From positions 50,522-114,521 of the forward strand of contig CAJTAK010000014.1 of NCBI GenBank assembly GCA_910574255.1: a DNA stretch of 64,000 bases, read 5' to 3'. Positions 60,675 through 64,000 of this stretch are shown piece after piece (positions within the stretch are counted from its first letter, which is position 1; every line of letters starts with the position of its first letter). The stretch is from Clostridia bacterium. GTDB lineage: Bacteria; Bacillota; Clostridia; Lachnospirales; Lachnospiraceae. The translations under genes were made by a program, and so were the position numbers. Under the pieces are notes generated by a model. That model saw only the letters and a list, made by a program, of their open reading frames with translations. It made no database searches and was not told where the DNA came from.

Positions 60675-61331
60675 ATGCAGCTTCCTGAAAACTTTAAAAA
60701 GCGTATTTTAATGACAACAAGCGGCGTAACCCTGTGCGCCATAGCCGTAGGCTTCTTCAAATGCTCCAGCTTTGGCGTAGACCCTTTCCAGTGCTTCGCC
60801 CAGGGCATCTGGGGCCACTTTTTTGAAACAACTCTTTCCTTCGGCTTGTACTACACAATCCTAAGTGCTCTTTTGCTGCTTTTGGATCTCATCATAGCCA
60901 GAAAATGCATGGGCGCCGCCACCCTGGTCAATATGTTCCTCACCGGCTACATCGTAGACTTCACCTGCACAGTGATCAACCGCCTTGCCCCGGCCCCTAC
61001 CCTGCCCTTACGAATCGTATACCTATTCATAGCCGTCCTGGTCATGTGCTTCGCATCATCCCTCTACATGACCTCCAACCTGGGCGTCTCCGTATACGAC
61101 GCAATCCCCATCGTCATCTCCGACACCCGGAAGCTCCCATTCCGCTTCGTCCGAATCGGCTGTGACCTCCTCTGCGTCGTCATCGGAACCCTAACCGGCC
61201 TGCTCCCCGGAATCGGTACCCTAATCACCGCATTCTTCATGGGCCCCCTAATAGAATACTTCAACCACACCTTCTCCGAGCCTTTCCTAAAAGGAAAACA
61301 CACAAAACACACTACCGCCCAAAATACATAA
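60675..61331 (+). CDS. YitT/YczE-family membrane protein
   Basis: A 218-residue protein with five or six helices, of the YczE/YyaS/YitT family (DUF6198 type). Motifs such as GFFKCSSFGVDPFQCFAQGI, SLYMTSNLGVSVYDAIPIVI and GIGTLITAFFMGPLIEYFNHTF are typical. Function is not established; some relatives are linked to drug or peptide export. AGGAGG lies 7 bases before the ATG. Its probable promoter is now on the far side of the IS at 59066-60652. The last part of the gene is unusually C-rich on the coding strand compared with its neighbours. Confidence 0.82.
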   Translation: MQLPENFKKRILMTTSGVTLCAIAVGFFKCSSFGVDPFQCFAQGIWGHFFETTLSFGLYYTILSALLLLLDLIIARKCMGAATLVNMFLTGYIVDFTCTVINRLAPAPTLPLRIVYLFIAVLVMCFASSLYMTSNLGVSVYDAIPIVISDTRKLPFRFVRIGCDLLCVVIGTLTGLLPGIGTLITAFFMGPLIEYFNHTFSEPFLKGKHTKHTTAQNT

Positions 61332-61380
61332 TCAAACATAGAACAAAAAACAACCAACACACTTCCACCCCCACAACCAG

Positions 61381-61588
61381 GGTCATCCGGAAAATAAGCC
61401 GACAGGCTTTTCCAATATCAAGTGTCCGGCTGTTCACGCACGCTCCGTATGATATGAACGAACATTGCCCACAGTAATTAACACCCCAAAAACGTTCAGG
61501 GGTAATGTACGTTCAGAGCATATGGAGTGTGCGTGAACCGTCCGAACACGGATATGGAAAAGCCTGCCGGCTTATTTTTCGGATGACC
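61381..61588. repeat. 208-bp palindrome between the YitT-like and PTS genes
   Basis: The arms begin GGTCATCCGgAAAATAAGCC and pair over most of ~90 bp. It shares with the element at 50794-50980 the internal loops GTGTCCGGCTG facing CCGTCCGAACAC and GATATGA facing CAGAGCATA, while the stem between the loops is TTCACGCACGCTCC here and TTGTGTACAGACTG there. The 45-base centre contains GTTCAGGGGTAATG. No gene is in 61332-61796. Confidence 0.88.
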
Positions 61589-61796
61589 CGTCCGTCCCCC
61601 TGTGACAATTCACAACTTTTGTACCAATTGCCAACTTCCTCTCCCCATTACCAACCTCCCCCACTCCCCTTGTTTTCCCCATTTCAACCTGCTACTATAA
61701 ACCTACCAGAAGGAATCATTCATGTACATCATCCCGGGAAGAATGAGATTCGGTAAGAGTAACATAATAAAAAACGAAGGGAAGTGTGTTGTAACA

Positions 61797-63950
61797 ATGA
61801 TGCAAAAAATCCAAAAATTCGGCGGCGCCATGTTTACACCAGTACTGCTTTTCTCCTTTGCAGGTATCATGGTCGGCATCGGTACCTTATGTACCACAGA
61901 AGCAGTCCTTGGTTCATTAGCCGCTCCCACAAGCATGTGGTATCTCGTATGGAACGTAATTCTTCAAGGCGCATGGTGTGTGTTCAACCAGCTGCCGCTG
62001 CTGTTTGTAATCGGTCTTCCAATCGGCCTTGCCAAAAAACAGGCCGCCCGCTGCTGTATGGAAGCCCTTGTCCTTTACTTAACTTTCCACTACTTTGTCA
62101 GCACCATCCTGGCTCAGTGGGGCGCAGCATTCGGCGTTGATTTTGCTGCCGAGACAGGCGGTTCAAGCGGATTAACTATGATTGCCAACATCAAAACCCT
62201 GGATATGGGTATGTTTGGAGCCCTGCTGGTATCCGGTCTTGTTATCTACCTACATAACAAATACTTCGACACAGAGCTGCCGGAGTGGCTGGGTTCCTTT
62301 AACGGTTCCACTTTCATCTTCATGATTGGCTTTTTCGTAATGCTTCCGGTTGCACTGTTATCCGTTCTCATCTGGCCCAACATCCAGCACGGTATGCAGA
62401 TCTTCCAGAACTTTGTTATGAACGGCGGCGCACTTGGCGTCTGGGTATTCATCCTCTTAGAGCGTTTGTTGATTCCGTTCGGTCTGCACCACCTGCTGTA
62501 CAGCCCGTTCTACTACGACAACCTTGTGTGTCCCGGCGGCATCTACTCCTACTGGGCTACGCAGCTCCCGGCGCTGGCTGCTTCCACAGCCTCCTTAAAG
62601 ACCCTATGCCCGGAAGCCGCATTTACCGCAACCGGATTTTCCAAAATCTTCGGTTGTCCCGGTATCGCACTTGCCTTTTATGCAACCGCAAAGCCGGAAA
62701 AGAGAAAGCAGTTAAAGGGTCTCTTAGTTCCCATCGTACTGACAGCTATTGTCTGTGGTGTAACGGAGCCTATTGAATTTACTTTCCTGTTTATGGCACC
62801 GGCACTGTTTGTTGTCCATGCAATACTGGCAGCATTCCTGTCCACAACCATGAACCTGTTCGGAATCGTAGGTGTATTCTCCGGCGGTTTGATTGAAATG
62901 AGTTCTCTGAACTTTATACCACTGATGACCTCCCACTGGAAAGAATATCTGCTGATGCTGGTTATTGGTCTGGTATACATGGGAATCTGGTTTGTTGTTT
63001 TCCGTTTCCTGATTGTCAAATTTGACTTTAAGACACCCGGCCGTGAAGAGACAGACGAAACCAAGTTCTACTCCAAAGCAGAGTTCCGTGCAAAACAGGC
63101 CGGCGGCGGAGAGATGGACAAAAAGACCATGCTGGCAGCTCTTATCTTAGAGGGCTTAGGCGGAGCCGACAACATTGTAGATGTTACCAACTGCGCAACC
63201 CGTCTTCGTGTAAATGTAAAGGATGCCGCACTGGTAAAGGATGACGCATATTTCAAGGGCGTAGGTACCCATGGTATTTCCAAGAACGGCAAGGCCATGC
63301 AGGTTATCGTAGGCATGACCGTACCAAGCGTTCGTGAGAAGTTTGAAAATATTCTGGCTAATCCCTCCGCCTATGTACTGGATATGGGGCAGGCAGATGA
63401 GCAAAAGGGCGCTGCCAAGACAGAGGAAAAAGCGGCTGTAGATGCTGCAAGTCTTCCGGCGCATGAACTTAAAGCAGTTGCAAACGGCGAAGTTATCCTT
63501 GTAAGTGACGTACCGGATGAAGTATTTGCATCCAAAGCCCTGGGGGACGGCGTAGCGGTTATCGTAACAGACGGCAAGATTTACGCTCCCGCTGACGGAA
63601 CCATTTCCATGATTGCGGAAACCCTCCATGCTTATGGAATCTCCACCCCTGACGGACTTGAGCTTCTCGTTCACATCGGCATCAATACCGTTGAATTAGA
63701 CGGAAAGGGCTTCACGCCAAAGGTTAAGGAGGGAGACACGGTAAAGGCCGGCGATCTTCTCTGCGAAATTGATATGGATTTAATGAAAGAAAAGGGTTAT
63801 CCAACCCACACTCCCATCCTTATGACAAACGGCGACGAATGTGCCGATGTAAAGCTTCTTCCGAATAAGGATGCCAAAGCAGGAAAAACCACTGTAATTA
63901 TAGTAAACGACGTTAATTCTTTCCGTTTGACTCTAGGAAAAAGAGCATAA
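61797..63950 (+). CDS. PTS permease EIICBA, glucose superfamily (alpha-glucoside type)
   Basis: A 717-residue sugar transporter of the phosphotransferase system. EIIC (residues 1 to about 420) has ten or so helices (FGGAMFTPVLLFSFAGIMVG, LPLLFVIGLPIGLAKKQAAR, GVTEPIEFTFLFMAPALF). EIIB (about 450-530) has the phosphorylated Cys466 in NCATRLRV. EIIA (about 560-717) has the active His626 in LLVHIGINTVEL and ends DVKLLPNKDAKAGKTTVII. The EIIC pattern is like the alpha-glucoside/maltose group; the sugar is not proven. ATG at 61797 follows GAAGGGAAG at a longer than usual distance. Downstream, 50 bases remain, with no terminator visible. Confidence 0.93.
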   Translation: MMQKIQKFGGAMFTPVLLFSFAGIMVGIGTLCTTEAVLGSLAAPTSMWYLVWNVILQGAWCVFNQLPLLFVIGLPIGLAKKQAARCCMEALVLYLTFHYFVSTILAQWGAAFGVDFAAETGGSSGLTMIANIKTLDMGMFGALLVSGLVIYLHNKYFDTELPEWLGSFNGSTFIFMIGFFVMLPVALLSVLIWPNIQHGMQIFQNFVMNGGALGVWVFILLERLLIPFGLHHLLYSPFYYDNLVCPGGIYSYWATQLPALAASTASLKTLCPEAAFTATGFSKIFGCPGIALAFYATAKPEKRKQLKGLLVPIVLTAIVCGVTEPIEFTFLFMAPALFVVHAILAAFLSTTMNLFGIVGVFSGGLIEMSSLNFIPLMTSHWKEYLLMLVIGLVYMGIWFVVFRFLIVKFDFKTPGREETDETKFYSKAEFRAKQAGGGEMDKKTMLAALILEGLGGADNIVDVTNCATRLRVNVKDAALVKDDAYFKGVGTHGISKNGKAMQVIVGMTVPSVREKFENILANPSAYVLDMGQADEQKGAAKTEEKAAVDAASLPAHELKAVANGEVILVSDVPDEVFASKALGDGVAVIVTDGKIYAPADGTISMIAETLHAYGISTPDGLELLVHIGINTVELDGKGFTPKVKEGDTVKAGDLLCEIDMDLMKEKGYPTHTPILMTNGDECADVKLLPNKDAKAGKTTVIIVNDVNSFRLTLGKRA

Positions 63951-64000
63951 AGTAGCAAGCTTGTCATTGGGCTTCTTAAAAGTTGAAAACCAATTATCAA

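Noticed and set aside
61797..63950. PTS permease as the transporter for the sorbose-type operon
   Set aside because: It lies 6.5 kb away on the other strand, behind an IS, and belongs to the glucose/alpha-glucoside group rather than a sorbose or glucitol type.

Overview
The window looks like a chromosomal segment of a low-to-mid GC Gram-positive anaerobe of the Clostridia, most likely a gut Lachnospiraceae (Blautia/Ruminococcus-like). The basis is a V-type ATPase in place of an F-type in this stretch, the rimP-nusA-ylxR-ylxQ-infB-rbfA-nrnA-truB-ribF order, duplicated feoA before feoB, and Firmicutes-style AGGAGG ribosome binding sites and sigma-A promoters. The assignment is inferred from gene content and protein style, not from a search. 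No rRNA, tRNA or CRISPR array was seen.

Layout. 1-4.8 kb: V-type ATPase genes G-C-I-K-F-E on the minus strand, running off the left edge. 4.9-8.2 kb: rpsU and a BlaI/BlaR1 pair with a palindromic operator. 8.2-13.3 kb: alaS and hflKC. 13.6-20 kb: MATE exporter, MerR regulator, NlpC/P60 wall hydrolase, Mrr-like nuclease-fold protein and Na/Pi cotransporter. 20-28.8 kb: the nusA-infB translation/transcription operon. 29-35 kb: cation antiporter, purB, purC and a polar amino-acid ABC importer. 35-40.5 kb: hybrid sensor kinase, D,D-carboxypeptidase and small membrane proteins. 40.5-44.5 kb: a feo ferrous-iron locus with Fur boxes. 44.6-47.9 kb: small membrane proteins and a compact NADAR - Nudix - PARG-type macrodomain cluster. 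48.3-50.7 kb (plus strand): an MBOAT/SGNH O-acylation pair. 51-55.2 kb: a sorbitol/sorbose-phosphate type operon. 55.7-58.1 kb: a decayed MarR-ABC-ABC exporter cassette. 58.4-60.7 kb: a heptad-repeat coiled-coil protein and a frameshifted insertion sequence. 60.7-64 kb: a YitT/YczE-type membrane protein and a glucose-superfamily PTS permease.

Two things stand out. First, NADAR, Nudix/NrtR-like and PARG-like genes at 45.5-47.9 kb lie on one strand; NADAR and Nudix overlap by ATGA. Together they could remove ADP-ribose from a target and then hydrolyse the released ADP-ribose, with no ADP-ribosyltransferase visible nearby. Second, the intergenic DNA is full of small structured repeats: (A) a ~105-bp three-stem element placed just upstream of Shine-Dalgarno sequences, with compensating changes in its stems; (B) a ~52-bp two-hairpin module in tandem in the blaI and feoA leaders; (C) a 123-bp MITE-like element with 19-bp terminal inverted repeats and a 9-bp target duplication; (D) ~190-210-bp palindromes that keep the same internal loops while their stems differ; and a separate 166-bp palindrome and a 133-bp hairpin duplication.

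Several loci are decaying: the MarR-ABC-ABC cassette has frameshifts and deletions, the transposase has one extra A in an A-run, and a Fur-like reading frame beside feoB has no usable start. Coordinates use the start codon best supported by a ribosome binding site, which is often shorter than the longest open frame.
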